DNA from: Streptomyces sp. HUAS 15-9
GTDB lineage: Bacteria > Actinomycetota > Actinomycetes > Streptomycetales > Streptomycetaceae
DNA: 64,000 nt
Assembly (NCBI RefSeq): GCF_025642155.1
Contig: NZ_CP106798.1
Span: 1,984,001 to 2,048,000 of the forward strand
Direction: 5' to 3'
Shown here: positions 27,353 through 35,121 of the stretch, piece after piece
Layout of the letters: every line of letters begins with the position of its first letter
Position numbering within the stretch: position 1 is the stretch's first letter
Position numbers and translations under genes: made by a program
Notes under the pieces: generated by a model
The model's input: the letters and a program-made list of their open reading frames with translations, nothing else
Databases searched by the model: none
What the model was told of the DNA's origin: nothing

Positions 27353-28621
27353 GTGACGGACATCGTCGACGAGCTGACGTGGCGGGGGCTGATCGCCCTC
27401 TCCACGGACGAGGACGCATTGCGCAAGGCGTTCGCGGACGGTCCCGTCACGTTCTATTGCGGCTTCGACCCGACCGCGCCCAGCCTGCACCTCGGCAACC
27501 TCGTGCAGATCCTGACGATGCGCCGGATCCAGCGGGCGGGCAACCGCCCGCTGGGCCTGGTCGGCGGTGCCACGGGTCTGATCGGCGACCCGAAGCCGAC
27601 GGCGGAGCGGACGCTGAACGACCCCGAGGTGGTGGCCGGCTGGGTGGCGCGGCTGCGCGGCCAGATCGAGAAGTTCCTGGACTTCGACGGGCCGAACGCC
27701 GCGACCATGGTGAACAACCTGGACTGGACGCAGGGGTTGTCGGCCATCGACTTCCTGCGCGACATCGGCAAGCACTTCCGGGTCAACAAGATGATCTCGA
27801 AGGAGGCCGTCTCGCGGCGGCTGCACTCCGACGCGGGTATCAGCTACACCGAGTTCAGCTACCAGATCCTGCAGGGCATGGACTTCCTGGAGCTGTACCG
27901 GAGGTACGGCTGCACACTGCAGACCGGTGGCAGCGACCAGTGGGGCAACCTCACGGCGGGCGCCGACCTGATCCACAAGGTCGAGCCGCACGTCCCGGTG
28001 CACGCGCTGGCCACGCCGCTGATCACCAAGGCGGACGGCACCAAGTTCGGCAAGACGGAGTCCGGCACGGTCTGGCTCGACCCGGAGCTCACCACGCCGT
28101 ACGCCTTCTACCAGTTCTGGCTGAACGCGGACGACCGTGACGTGTCGAAGTTCCTGCGCATCTTCAGCTTCAAGTCCCGTGCGGAGATCGAGGAGCTGGA
28201 GCGGCAGACCGAGGAGCGTCCGCAGGCGCGGGCCGCGCAGCGTGCGCTGGCCGAGGAGCTGACGACGCTGGTGCACGGCGCGGACCAGACGGCCGCCGTG
28301 GTGGCCGCGTCCAAGGCCCTGTTCGGTCAGGGCGAGCTGGCGGACCTCGACGCGAAGACGCTGGCCGCGGCCCTGTCCGAGCTGCCGAACATCCAGGTCG
28401 CCGAGCTCGGCCCGGTCGTGGATCTGTTCGCCGAGGTCGGCCTGGTGGCCAGCAAGTCGGCCGCGCGCCGCACGGTCAAGGAGGGCGGTGCCTACGTGAA
28501 CAACGCCAAGGTCACCGCCGAGGACGCGGTCCCCGCCGAGGAGGACCTGCTGCACGGCCGCTGGCTGGTGCTGCGCCGGGGCAAGAAGAACCTGGCCGCG
28601 GTCGAGGTCGCGGGCGCCTGA
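27353..28621 (+). CDS. tyrS: Tyrosyl-tRNA synthetase
   Basis: This 422-residue class I synthetase charges tRNA-Tyr. The HIGH-equivalent is HLGN (46-49), the tyrosine pocket includes [12 protein letters not shown], and the KMSKS-equivalent is KFGKT (231-235). The C-terminal S4 RNA-binding domain includes [21 protein letters not shown] (about 366-386). The GTG start at 27353 lies in GAGAACCGTG. A strong terminator follows. I see no T-box leader in the 65-base upstream gap. Confidence 0.97.
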   Translation: MTDIVDELTWRGLIALSTDEDALRKAFADGPVTFYCGFDPTAPSLHLGNLVQILTMRRIQRAGNRPLGLVGGATGLIGDPKPTAERTLNDPEVVAGWVARLRGQIEKFLDFDGPNAATMVNNLDWTQGLSAIDFLRDIGKHFRVNKMISKEAVSRRLHSDAGISYTEFSYQILQGMDFLELYRRYGCTLQTGGSDQWGNLTAGADLIHKVEPHVPVHALATPLITKADGTKFGKTESGTVWLDPELTTPYAFYQFWLNADDRDVSKFLRIFSFKSRAEIEELERQTEERPQARAAQRALAEELTTLVHGADQTAAVVAASKALFGQGELADLDAKTLAAALSELPNIQVAELGPVVDLFAEVGLVASKSAARRTVKEGGAYVNNAKVTAEDAVPAEEDLLHGRWLVLRRGKKNLAAVEVAGA

Positions 28622-28630
28622 GACACGGAG

Positions 28631-28662
28631 AAGGGCGGCTTCCCGCATGGGGAGCCGCCCTT
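28631..28662. terminator. 14-bp terminator hairpin after tyrS
   Basis: The stem 28631-28644 / 28649-28662 (one G-T pair) has a 4-base loop and a short T stretch (TTTTG) at its right edge. It is convergent between tyrS and the GlsB-like gene. Confidence 0.8.
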
Positions 28663-28705
28663 TTGTGCCCCGGTGCCGCTGCGACTGCCAGTGCCGGGTC
28701 CGCCG

Positions 28706-28987
28706 TCAGACCCGCTGCTGTTTCTTGTTGCCCCACAGCGCCATGTACGCCATGTCGCCGAGGGCGACGATGATGATCGCGGCGACGAGCTGGAAGAGGT
28801 GCCGGGTCCAGTCGATGCCGCGGGTCTGCGCGACGCCGAACGCCGCGGCGATCGCATTGCCGGCGACGGCGCCCAGGATGCCGAAGATCGTGACCAGCCA
28901 GAGGGGGCTGTGCTGCTTGCCGGGGATGATCGCCTTGGCGATCAGACCCAGCACGAATCCGACGATGATCGCCCACAACCAGCCCAT
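28706..28987 (-). CDS. GlsB/YeaQ/YmgE-type stress response membrane protein
   Basis: This 93-residue protein has three predicted helices. The N-terminal half, MGWLWAIIVGFVLGLIAKAI, and the GxxGAVAGN motif are typical of the transglycosylase-associated/YeaQ family, linked to envelope and osmotic stress. ATG 28987 has GAGGAGG at ideal distance. Its larger upstream reading-frame extension has no start with such support. It is a lone gene facing tyrS. Confidence 0.9.
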   Translation of the reverse strand: MGWLWAIIVGFVLGLIAKAIIPGKQHSPLWLVTIFGILGAVAGNAIAAAFGVAQTRGIDWTRHLFQLVAAIIIVALGDMAYMALWGNKKQQRV

Positions 28988-29246
28988 GGCTTCCTCCTCG
29001 TACGGCTCGACGTGAGCACTACGGTCAGTCTCGGCCCGTCCGCCGTACGGCGCATGTCGGGTACGGCCGTACGGTTCACGGCCGTACGCCGCACTGCGCA
29101 GCACGTTCGCCCAGGCAGGAGGCCACCCGGTCTCGAAGGCTGCGCAGGCGCGGCGTAACGTTGATGACGGCCCGGCCCGGTTCCCCGACCGTGCGGGGAA
29201 TGGTTGTGGGCCGGGAGGGTCCGATGCGGGCGGATGGTGGAATGTG

Positions 29247-29645
29247 ATGCGGAAGCAGCACGGCGGAGGCAACGCCCAGGTGTTCCGGATCACCGGAGCC
29301 CGGACGGGCCTGGCCGAGGACGTGCGCGGTCGGCAGCGCCGGTACATCATCTCGATGACCGTCCGCACCATCTCGGTGATCCTCGCGGCGACGCTCTGGA
29401 ACGTCGAACGGCACGTCGCGATCGTGGCGTTGGTTCTGGGGGCGCTTCTCCCCTATGTCGCCGTGGTGATCGCCAACGCGGGCCGGGAACGGCCGCAGTC
29501 CCTCCCGTCGACCTTTGTGGCCGGGCCGACGCGGCCGATGATCGCCCCTTCCCCGACCGAGGACGCGCAGGCGGAACCCGTCCCGGAGGATGTGCTGACC
29601 GATCCGGCACCGGGGGTCCACGAGGAGCGGGCCGATCCGGCGTGA
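29247..29645 (+). CDS. DUF3099 membrane protein
   Basis: This 132-residue protein has the conserved soluble start (VFRITGARTGLAEDVRGRQRRY, residues about 12-33) and two transmembrane helices (about 36-75) followed by an acidic, Pro-rich tail. This matches the actinobacterial DUF3099 family of unknown function. A GTG at 29244 is directly before ATG 29247; the ATG is preferred with GGTGGA upstream. It is monocistronic by spacing. Confidence 0.88.
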   Translation: MRKQHGGGNAQVFRITGARTGLAEDVRGRQRRYIISMTVRTISVILAATLWNVERHVAIVALVLGALLPYVAVVIANAGRERPQSLPSTFVAGPTRPMIAPSPTEDAQAEPVPEDVLTDPAPGVHEERADPA

Positions 29646-29761
29646 GGGCTCCTCGGCCCCGGGTAAACGGAATGCGACCCCGCACCAAGCTCAAGAAAAG
29701 CTCAGATCAATCATGCAGTTCCAGTGCCGGGCGATGGGTGACCCATGACATACTGCGTACG

Positions 29762-29835
29762 CGCTCCGCATCCCCCGTCGGAGCGACGGACCGACGCCGG
29801 GCAGCTCCCCCCGTGGCTGCTCGGCGTCGCCTTTT
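29762..29835 (+). terminator. Two consecutive hairpins with a T-run upstream of the 29888 gene
   Basis: Hairpin one is 29762-29768 / 29779-29785. Hairpin two is a 13-bp stem with one G-U pair, 29793-29805 / 29816-29828, followed by CTTTTCC. The pair ends 52 bases before the next start codon and about 185 bases after the DUF3099 stop. It could terminate the DUF3099 transcript, end a small RNA of about 70 nt, or act as an attenuator for the 29888 gene. Confidence 0.6.
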
Positions 29836-29887
29836 CCACAGCGTTTTTCCTACGGCGCTTTTCCGCCATTCCCTGTGAGACGAACCC

Positions 29888-30112
29888 GTGAGTGACGAGA
29901 CCCCGATCTGCTCCGCCAAGGGCTGCCGCACCGACGCCGTGTGGGTGCTGGCATGGAACAACCCGAAGATCCACACGCCGGACCGCCGCAAGACTTGGCT
30001 GGCCTGTGAGGAGCACCGGGAGCATCTGTCGCAGTTCCTCGGGGTGCGGGGGTTCCTGAAGGACGTCGTCCCGCTGACCGAATGGGAATCGGCGGCCGGG
30101 AAGTCCTCCTGA
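29888..30112 (+). CDS. Small Cys/His-containing protein, unknown function
   Basis: This 74-residue protein has MSDETPICSAKGCRTDAVWV, then WLACEEHREHL. The C-x4-C plus C-x2-H spacing looks like a small zinc-binding knuckle, though this is inferred. It has no membrane segment. Homologues in Streptomyces are often labelled acetone carboxylase in automatic annotation, which this short sequence does not support. The GTG start at 29888 follows a leader containing a terminator-type hairpin. Confidence 0.75.
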   Translation: MSDETPICSAKGCRTDAVWVLAWNNPKIHTPDRRKTWLACEEHREHLSQFLGVRGFLKDVVPLTEWESAAGKSS

Positions 30113-30156
30113 GCCGCAGCCCCCGGACCTGACGTCAAGCCCCCGAACCCGACTCC

Positions 30157-31146
30157 CTAGCCTCCGATGGCCGACATCGGGCGGTCCGGCTGCAGGAACG
30201 TCGGGTCGTCCAGGCCGGATCCGGCCTTCTTGCCCCACATCGCCACGCGCCAGATGCGGGCGATCTCCTCGTCGGGGGCGTCGGAGCGCAGGGCCGCGCG
30301 CAGGTCCGTCTCCTCCGTGGCGAACAGGCACGTCCGGATCTGGCCGTCGGCCGTCAGTCGGGTGCGGTCGCACGCGGCGCAGAACGGGCGGGTGACGGAG
30401 GCGATGACGCCGACGCGGTACGGGCCGCCGTCGACCAGCCAGCGCTCGGCCGGTGCCGAGCCGCGCTCTCCCTCACCCTCGGGTGACAGCTCGAAGCGGG
30501 TGCGCAGGGAGGCCAGGATGTCCGAGGCCGTCACCATGCCCTCGCGCTTCCAGCCGTGCTGGGCGTCCAGGGGCATCTGCTCGATGAAGCGGAGTTCGTA
30601 GGCGTGCTCCATCGCCCAGGTCAGCAGGTCCGGGGCCTCGTCGTCGTTCAGACCCGGCATCAGGACCGTGTTGATCTTCACAGGGGTGAGGTCCGCCTCA
30701 CGGGCGGCCTCCAGGCCCTCGATGACGTCCTTGTGGCGGTCGCGGCGGGAGAGCGCCTTGAAGACGTCCGGGCGGAGGGTGTCGAGGGAGACGTTGACCC
30801 GGTCCAGGCCCGCCGCCTTCAGCGCGCCGGCGGTGCGCTGAAGGCCGATGCCGTTGGTGGTGAGGGACATCCGGGGGCGTGGTTCCAGGGCGGCGACGCG
30901 CTCGACGATGCCGACCAGTCCGGGCCGCAGCAGGGGTTCACCGCCGGTGAAGCGGACCTCCTTGATACCCAGCGTCCGCACCGCGATGTCGATCAGGCGC
31001 ACGATCTCGTCGTCCGTGAGCAGGTCGGGCTTGGCCAGCCACTGCATGCCCTCCTCGGGCATGCAGTAGGTGCAGCGCAGATTGCACCGGTCGGTCAGCG
31101 AGACCCTCAGGTCGGTGGCCACTCGGCCGTAGGTGTCGATGAGCAC
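30157..31146 (-). CDS. moaA: GTP 3',8-cyclase MoaA (molybdenum cofactor)
   Basis: This 329-residue radical SAM enzyme converts GTP to the first intermediate of molybdopterin synthesis. The N-terminal 4Fe-4S site is CNLRCTYC (Cys21, 25, 28), followed by FTGGEPLLR and SLTTNGI. The second cluster ligands are in FCAACDRTRLTADGQIRTCL, and the conserved C-terminal GG is present (MSAIGG). The GTG start at 31146 has GGAGGGG upstream and fits homologues; ATG 31170 would add 8 residues. No other moa gene is in the window. Confidence 0.96.
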   Translation of the reverse strand: MLIDTYGRVATDLRVSLTDRCNLRCTYCMPEEGMQWLAKPDLLTDDEIVRLIDIAVRTLGIKEVRFTGGEPLLRPGLVGIVERVAALEPRPRMSLTTNGIGLQRTAGALKAAGLDRVNVSLDTLRPDVFKALSRRDRHKDVIEGLEAAREADLTPVKINTVLMPGLNDDEAPDLLTWAMEHAYELRFIEQMPLDAQHGWKREGMVTASDILASLRTRFELSPEGEGERGSAPAERWLVDGGPYRVGVIASVTRPFCAACDRTRLTADGQIRTCLFATEETDLRAALRSDAPDEEIARIWRVAMWGKKAGSGLDDPTFLQPDRPMSAIGG

Positions 31147-31193
31147 GTGGGCCCCCTCCCGGATCCGCATCAATTGTCTTCCGTCACCTGCGA

Positions 31194-31216
31194 GCCTACG
31201 TGACACCACTGACACA
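31194..31216 (-). promoter_or_regulatory. RecA-NDp/PafBC-like promoter upstream of moaA
   Basis: The minus strand reads GTGTCAGTG, eight bases, then TAGGCT (31194-31199), which fits the published TTGTCRGTG-N8-TAnnnT pattern except for the first T. It is 48 bases from the chosen moaA start. The match is sequence-level only; DNA-damage induction of moaA is not established. Confidence 0.45.
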
Positions 31217-31301
31217 GGCCGACCCCCGATACCCCCAGGCACGACACGGCCGCGTCGTAGGACCGTACGATGCCCTCGACGCGGCCGTGCGTGCGCTGCG
31301 C

Positions 31302-32927
31302 TCAGTGTGCTCCGGTGCCCGTCAGGGACCGCACCTCCAGCTCCGCATACTTCTCGGTGTCCGGCGCCTCCTTCGACAGGAGGGTGCCGACGGCGCCGAG
31401 CAGGAAGCCGACCGGGATCGAGACGATGCCCGGGTTCTCCAGCGGGAACCAGTGGAAGTCCATGTCCGGGAACATCGACGTGGGCTTGCCGGAGACGACC
31501 GGCGAGAACAGGACGAGTCCGACGGCGGTGACCAGGCCGCCGTAGATCGACCACAGGGCGCCGGGCGTGGTGAACCTCTTCCAGAAGAGGCTGTAGAGGA
31601 TCGTCGGCAGGTTGGCGGAGGCGGCGACCGCGAAGGCCAGGGCGACCAGGCCGGCCACGTTCAGGTCGCGGGCCAGGGCGCCGAGCAGGATCGAGACGGC
31701 ACCGATGCCGACGGTGGCGTACCGGGCCGCGTTGACCTCCTGCTTCTCGCTGGCCTGCCCCCTCTTGATGACGTTGGCGTAGATGTCGTGGGCGAACGAG
31801 GAGGACGAGGCCAGGGTCAGCCCCGCGACGACCGCGAGGATCGTGGCGAAGGCGACCGCCGAGATGGAGGCGAGCAGGATGGCGCCCCAGTTGGAGTCCA
31901 CTCCGCCCAGATGCAGGGCGAGCAGCGGTGCCGCCGTGTTGCCCGCCTTGTTGGAGGCGATGATCTCGTCCGGTTTGATCAGCGCGGCCGCGCCGAAGCC
32001 GAGGGCGAGGGTCATCAGGTAGAAGGCGCCGATGAGGCCGATCGCCCAGATGACCGACTTACGGGCGGCCTTGGCGGTGGGCACGGTGTAGAAGCGAATC
32101 AGGATGTGTGGCAGGCCCGCGGTGCCCAGGACCAGGGCGATGCCGAGCGAGATGAAGTCCAGCTTGGTGGTGCCGCTCGCGCCGTACTTCAGGCCGGGCT
32201 CCAGGAACGCGGCGCTCTTGCCGCTGTTGTCGGCCGCCTTGCCGAGCAGATCGGAGACGTTGAAGTGAAACTTCAGCAGGACCAGGAAGGTCAGCAGGAT
32301 GGCGCCGGCGATCAGCAGCACGGCCTTGACCATCTGGACCCAGGTGGTGCCCTTCATACCGCCGATGGTCACGTACACGATCATCAGGACACCGACCAGG
32401 GCGACGATGCCGATCTTGCCGCCGTCGCTGGTGATGCCCAGCAGCAGGGAGACCAGGACGCCCGCACCCGCCATCTGGGCCAGCAGATAGAAGATGGACA
32501 CGACGATGGTGGACGTGCCGGCCGCCGTACGGACCGGGCGCTGACGCATCCGGTAGGCGAGGACGTCACCCATCGTGTAGCGGCCCGAGTTCCGCAGCGG
32601 CTCGGCGACCAGCAGCAGGGCGACGAGCCAGGCGACCAGGAAGCCGATGGAGTACAGGAAGCCGTCGTAGCCGAAGAGGGCGATGGCGCCCGCGATGCCG
32701 AGGAAGGACGCGGCGGACATGTAGTCGCCGGAGACGGCGAGTCCGTTCTGGAAGCCGGTGAACTGCCGTCCGCCCGCGTAGAAGTCGGCGGCGTCCTTGG
32801 TCTGGCGGCCCGCCCAGACGGTGATGACCAGGGTCGCGGCGACGAACACCGCGAACAGGGTGATGATCAGCGGCCGGTGCTCACTGGCCTCGCCGGCCGC
32901 CAGCACGCTCTGCTGCGCGATGCTCAT
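31302..32927 (-). CDS. actP: Cation/acetate symporter ActP
   Basis: This 541-residue sodium:solute symporter family protein has about 13 helices. It carries FYAGGRQFTGFQNGLAVSGDYMSAASF (residues about 48-74), the typical ActP helix-1 region, and GTAGLPHILIRFYTV. It probably imports acetate or other short carboxylates. ATG 32927 overlaps the upstream DUF485 stop by ATGA, the usual yjcH-actP arrangement. It is the terminal gene of that two-gene operon. Confidence 0.93.
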   Translation of the reverse strand: MSIAQQSVLAAGEASEHRPLIITLFAVFVAATLVITVWAGRQTKDAADFYAGGRQFTGFQNGLAVSGDYMSAASFLGIAGAIALFGYDGFLYSIGFLVAWLVALLLVAEPLRNSGRYTMGDVLAYRMRQRPVRTAAGTSTIVVSIFYLLAQMAGAGVLVSLLLGITSDGGKIGIVALVGVLMIVYVTIGGMKGTTWVQMVKAVLLIAGAILLTFLVLLKFHFNVSDLLGKAADNSGKSAAFLEPGLKYGASGTTKLDFISLGIALVLGTAGLPHILIRFYTVPTAKAARKSVIWAIGLIGAFYLMTLALGFGAAALIKPDEIIASNKAGNTAAPLLALHLGGVDSNWGAILLASISAVAFATILAVVAGLTLASSSSFAHDIYANVIKRGQASEKQEVNAARYATVGIGAVSILLGALARDLNVAGLVALAFAVAASANLPTILYSLFWKRFTTPGALWSIYGGLVTAVGLVLFSPVVSGKPTSMFPDMDFHWFPLENPGIVSIPVGFLLGAVGTLLSKEAPDTEKYAELEVRSLTGTGAH

Positions 32928-33280
32928 GCGCCGCCCTCCATCCGGGACTTGATGGCCGCCGCCTTGGGGTCGAGCTTCGCGGCGGCGTGGCGCGCGTACC
33001 ACCAGGCGATGAGGAACGTGGTGAGGAACTGGGCGAGACCAAGGACCATGGCCATGTTGATGTTGCCGGCCACCTTGGTGCCCATGAACCCGTCCGCGTA
33101 GTTGGAGAGCAGGACGTACAGCAGGTACCAGGCGATGAAGGCGACGGTCAGCGGGAAGGCGAAGGAGCGGTAGGAGCGGCGCAGATCACCGAACTCCGCG
33201 CTCTGCTGCACCTCGGCGAACTCCTCGCTGGAGGGGAGTTGGGCTTGCGCTTTCGAGGGGGGCGGTGTCTCGGTGGCCAC
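32924..33280 (-). CDS. DUF485 (YjcH-like) membrane protein
   Basis: This 118-residue protein has two transmembrane helices (about residues 47-70 and 82-105) and the DUF485 motif region FAFPLTVAFIAWYLLYVLL. The family is coupled with ActP acetate permeases and its role is unclear. The GTG start at 33280 has GAGGAGA eight bases upstream. The longer frame to 33361 lacks a ribosome-binding site. An operator-like inverted repeat and the divergent subtilase gene lie upstream. Confidence 0.92.
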   Translation of the reverse strand: MATETPPPSKAQAQLPSSEEFAEVQQSAEFGDLRRSYRSFAFPLTVAFIAWYLLYVLLSNYADGFMGTKVAGNINMAMVLGLAQFLTTFLIAWWYARHAAAKLDPKAAAIKSRMEGGA

Positions 33281-33382
33281 GGATTCTCCTCGTGCTGCGG
33301 GTGGGTGCGACGGGGGAGTCCGATCGTGCTCGTGCTCCCTGTCGAAGGTCCACGGCGCCACGCGAGGACCGGTTCAAGTCCT

Positions 33383-33403
33383 ATGAGTTCTTTCAGAACT
33401 CAT
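33383..33403. promoter_or_regulatory. Operator-like perfect inverted repeat between acetate and subtilase operons
   Basis: ATGAGTTCT (33383-33391) and AGAACTCAT (33395-33403) are perfectly complementary around a 3-base centre. The repeat lies 103 bases upstream of the DUF485 start and next to TTGACC (33405-33410), a possible -35 box for the rightward subtilase gene. A repressor or activator site is inferred. Confidence 0.5.
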
Positions 33404-33470
33404 CTTGACCAAGTCATTGCTGGCCGATGAGACAGGGAGATAGCTTCGCCCTGCACCACCCGTCATGTAC

Positions 33471-33503
33471 CCGCCCGAGCACCACCTGTGCCCGGGCGGT
33501 TTT
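33471..33503 (+). terminator. Terminator-type hairpin in the subtilase leader
   Basis: The stem CCGCCCG (33471-33477) / CGGGCGG (33493-33499) is extended by GCAC/GTGC with one mismatch, then TTTT. It ends 25 bases before the ATG at 33529. If the subtilase promoter lies near 33405, transcription must pass this hairpin. Confidence 0.6.
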
Positions 33504-33528
33504 CGTTTCAGGATGATGTGGAGATCCC

Positions 33529-35055
33529 ATGGCTCATCTGCGCTCCAGACGCCGGCTCGCTCTCGCGGTGCCGGTGGTGCTGTCGCTGACCGCCTCGCTC
33601 GGCTTTCTGCCGGCGGCGGCCTCGGCGGCCCCGTTGACGGCCGGGGCGTCCCAGGCGGCGGACGGCTCCGGTCTCGCGTACGTGGTCAACACCCGCACGG
33701 ACCACCGGACGATCGAGGCGGTGCAGAAGGCGATAGCCGCGAACGGCGGCACCGTCGTGGCGACGTACGACAGGATCGGCGTGATCGTCGTCCACTCCGC
33801 GAACCCGGACTTCGGCAAGCGGATGCGCGCCGTGCGCGGGGTGCAGTCGGCCGGCGCCACCCGTACCGCGCCGCTGAGCGCCGCGGGGACGACCGACGAG
33901 GGCGCGGTGCAGGTCCTGTCGAAGGCCGAGGCCGCGAAGGTCGCGCAGGGCGCGACGGCGGGCGAGGAGCCCCTCGAGGCCGACCAGTGGGACCTGCGGG
34001 CGATAGGCGCCGACAAGGCGGCCACGATCAACCCCGGCAGCAGGAACGTCACTGTCGGCATCATCGACACCGGTGTCGACGACACCCACCCGGACATCGC
34101 CCCGAACTTCTCGCCGTCCCAGTCGGCGAACTGCGTGAGCGGCAAGGCCGACACGACGTACGGCGCCTGGCGGCCGGTGGACGCCGACCACTACCACGGC
34201 ACGCATGTGGCGGGTGAGATAGCCGCGGCCCGCAACGGCATCGGGGTCGCGGGTGTCGCCCCAGGGGTGAAGGTCGCGAGCATCACCGTCGCCCAGCCCG
34301 ACTCGACGCAGCTGTTCTACCCGGAGAGCGTCGTCTGCGCCTTCGTGTTCGCCGCCGACCACGGCGTGGAGATCACCAACAACAGCTACTACGTTGACCC
34401 GTGGCTGTACAACTGCATGGACGACCCCGATCAACGTGCCATCGTGGACGCGGTCAACAGGGCCCAGATGTACGCCCAGCACAAAGGCACGCTCAATGTC
34501 GCCTCGGCGGGCAACTCCAACGACGACCTCGACTCGGACGCCCTCGTCGACGACTCCAGCCCCGACGACTCGACCGCCACGACCCGGACGGTCGATCCGC
34601 ACAAGTGCTTCGACATACCGACCCAGCTGCCCGGTGTGGTCACCGTGAGCGCGGTGGGCGTCAAGGGCGCCAAGTCGTACTACTCCAGCTACGGCAAGGG
34701 CGTCGTCGACGTCGCGGGACCGGGCGGCGACAAATACCAGATCCCGGACACACCGTCGAAGAACGGCCGGATCCTGTCCACGCTGCCCAACGACCAGTAC
34801 GGCTTCCTCCAGGGCACCTCGATGGCCTCCCCGCACGTGGCCGCCGTGGCCGCGCTGCTGAAGTCCACCCATCCGTATGCCTCCCCGGCCCAACTACAGG
34901 CCCTTCTCAAGGCAGAGGCGGACAACCCGGGCTGCCCGACCGACCCGTACGACGGTGACGGCGACGGGGTCGTGGACGCCACCTGCGTCGGCGGCAAGCG
35001 CGTCAACGGCTTCTACGGGTTCGGCGTGGTCGACGCGCTGCGCGCGGTCAAGTAG
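33529..35055 (+). CDS. Secreted subtilisin-like serine protease (S8), copy 1
   Basis: This 508-residue exported protease has a signal peptide (residues 1-33, AAASA) and a propeptide (about 45-150). The S8 catalytic domain carries Asp180 (IIDTGVDDTHPD), His223 (HGTHVAG), oxyanion Asn329 (SAGNS) and Ser431 (GTSMASPH). Six or more Cys in the catalytic domain suggest disulfides. No C-terminal anchor is present, so it should be released. GGAG precedes the ATG. It is tandem with a second copy and has a hairpin in its leader. Confidence 0.95.
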   Translation: MAHLRSRRRLALAVPVVLSLTASLGFLPAAASAAPLTAGASQAADGSGLAYVVNTRTDHRTIEAVQKAIAANGGTVVATYDRIGVIVVHSANPDFGKRMRAVRGVQSAGATRTAPLSAAGTTDEGAVQVLSKAEAAKVAQGATAGEEPLEADQWDLRAIGADKAATINPGSRNVTVGIIDTGVDDTHPDIAPNFSPSQSANCVSGKADTTYGAWRPVDADHYHGTHVAGEIAAARNGIGVAGVAPGVKVASITVAQPDSTQLFYPESVVCAFVFAADHGVEITNNSYYVDPWLYNCMDDPDQRAIVDAVNRAQMYAQHKGTLNVASAGNSNDDLDSDALVDDSSPDDSTATTRTVDPHKCFDIPTQLPGVVTVSAVGVKGAKSYYSSYGKGVVDVAGPGGDKYQIPDTPSKNGRILSTLPNDQYGFLQGTSMASPHVAAVAALLKSTHPYASPAQLQALLKAEADNPGCPTDPYDGDGDGVVDATCVGGKRVNGFYGFGVVDALRAVK

Positions 35056-35121
35056 GGCCTGGCTCCCAGGACTTCCGCACGGCACTACTCGTACCGCGAA
35101 CGAACTGGAGACACAGACACC

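Noticed and set aside
33371..33381. tRNA gene suggested by GGTTCAAGTCC
   Set aside because: Only the T-loop-like string is present. No acceptor stem, D-arm or anticodon arm can be folded around it.
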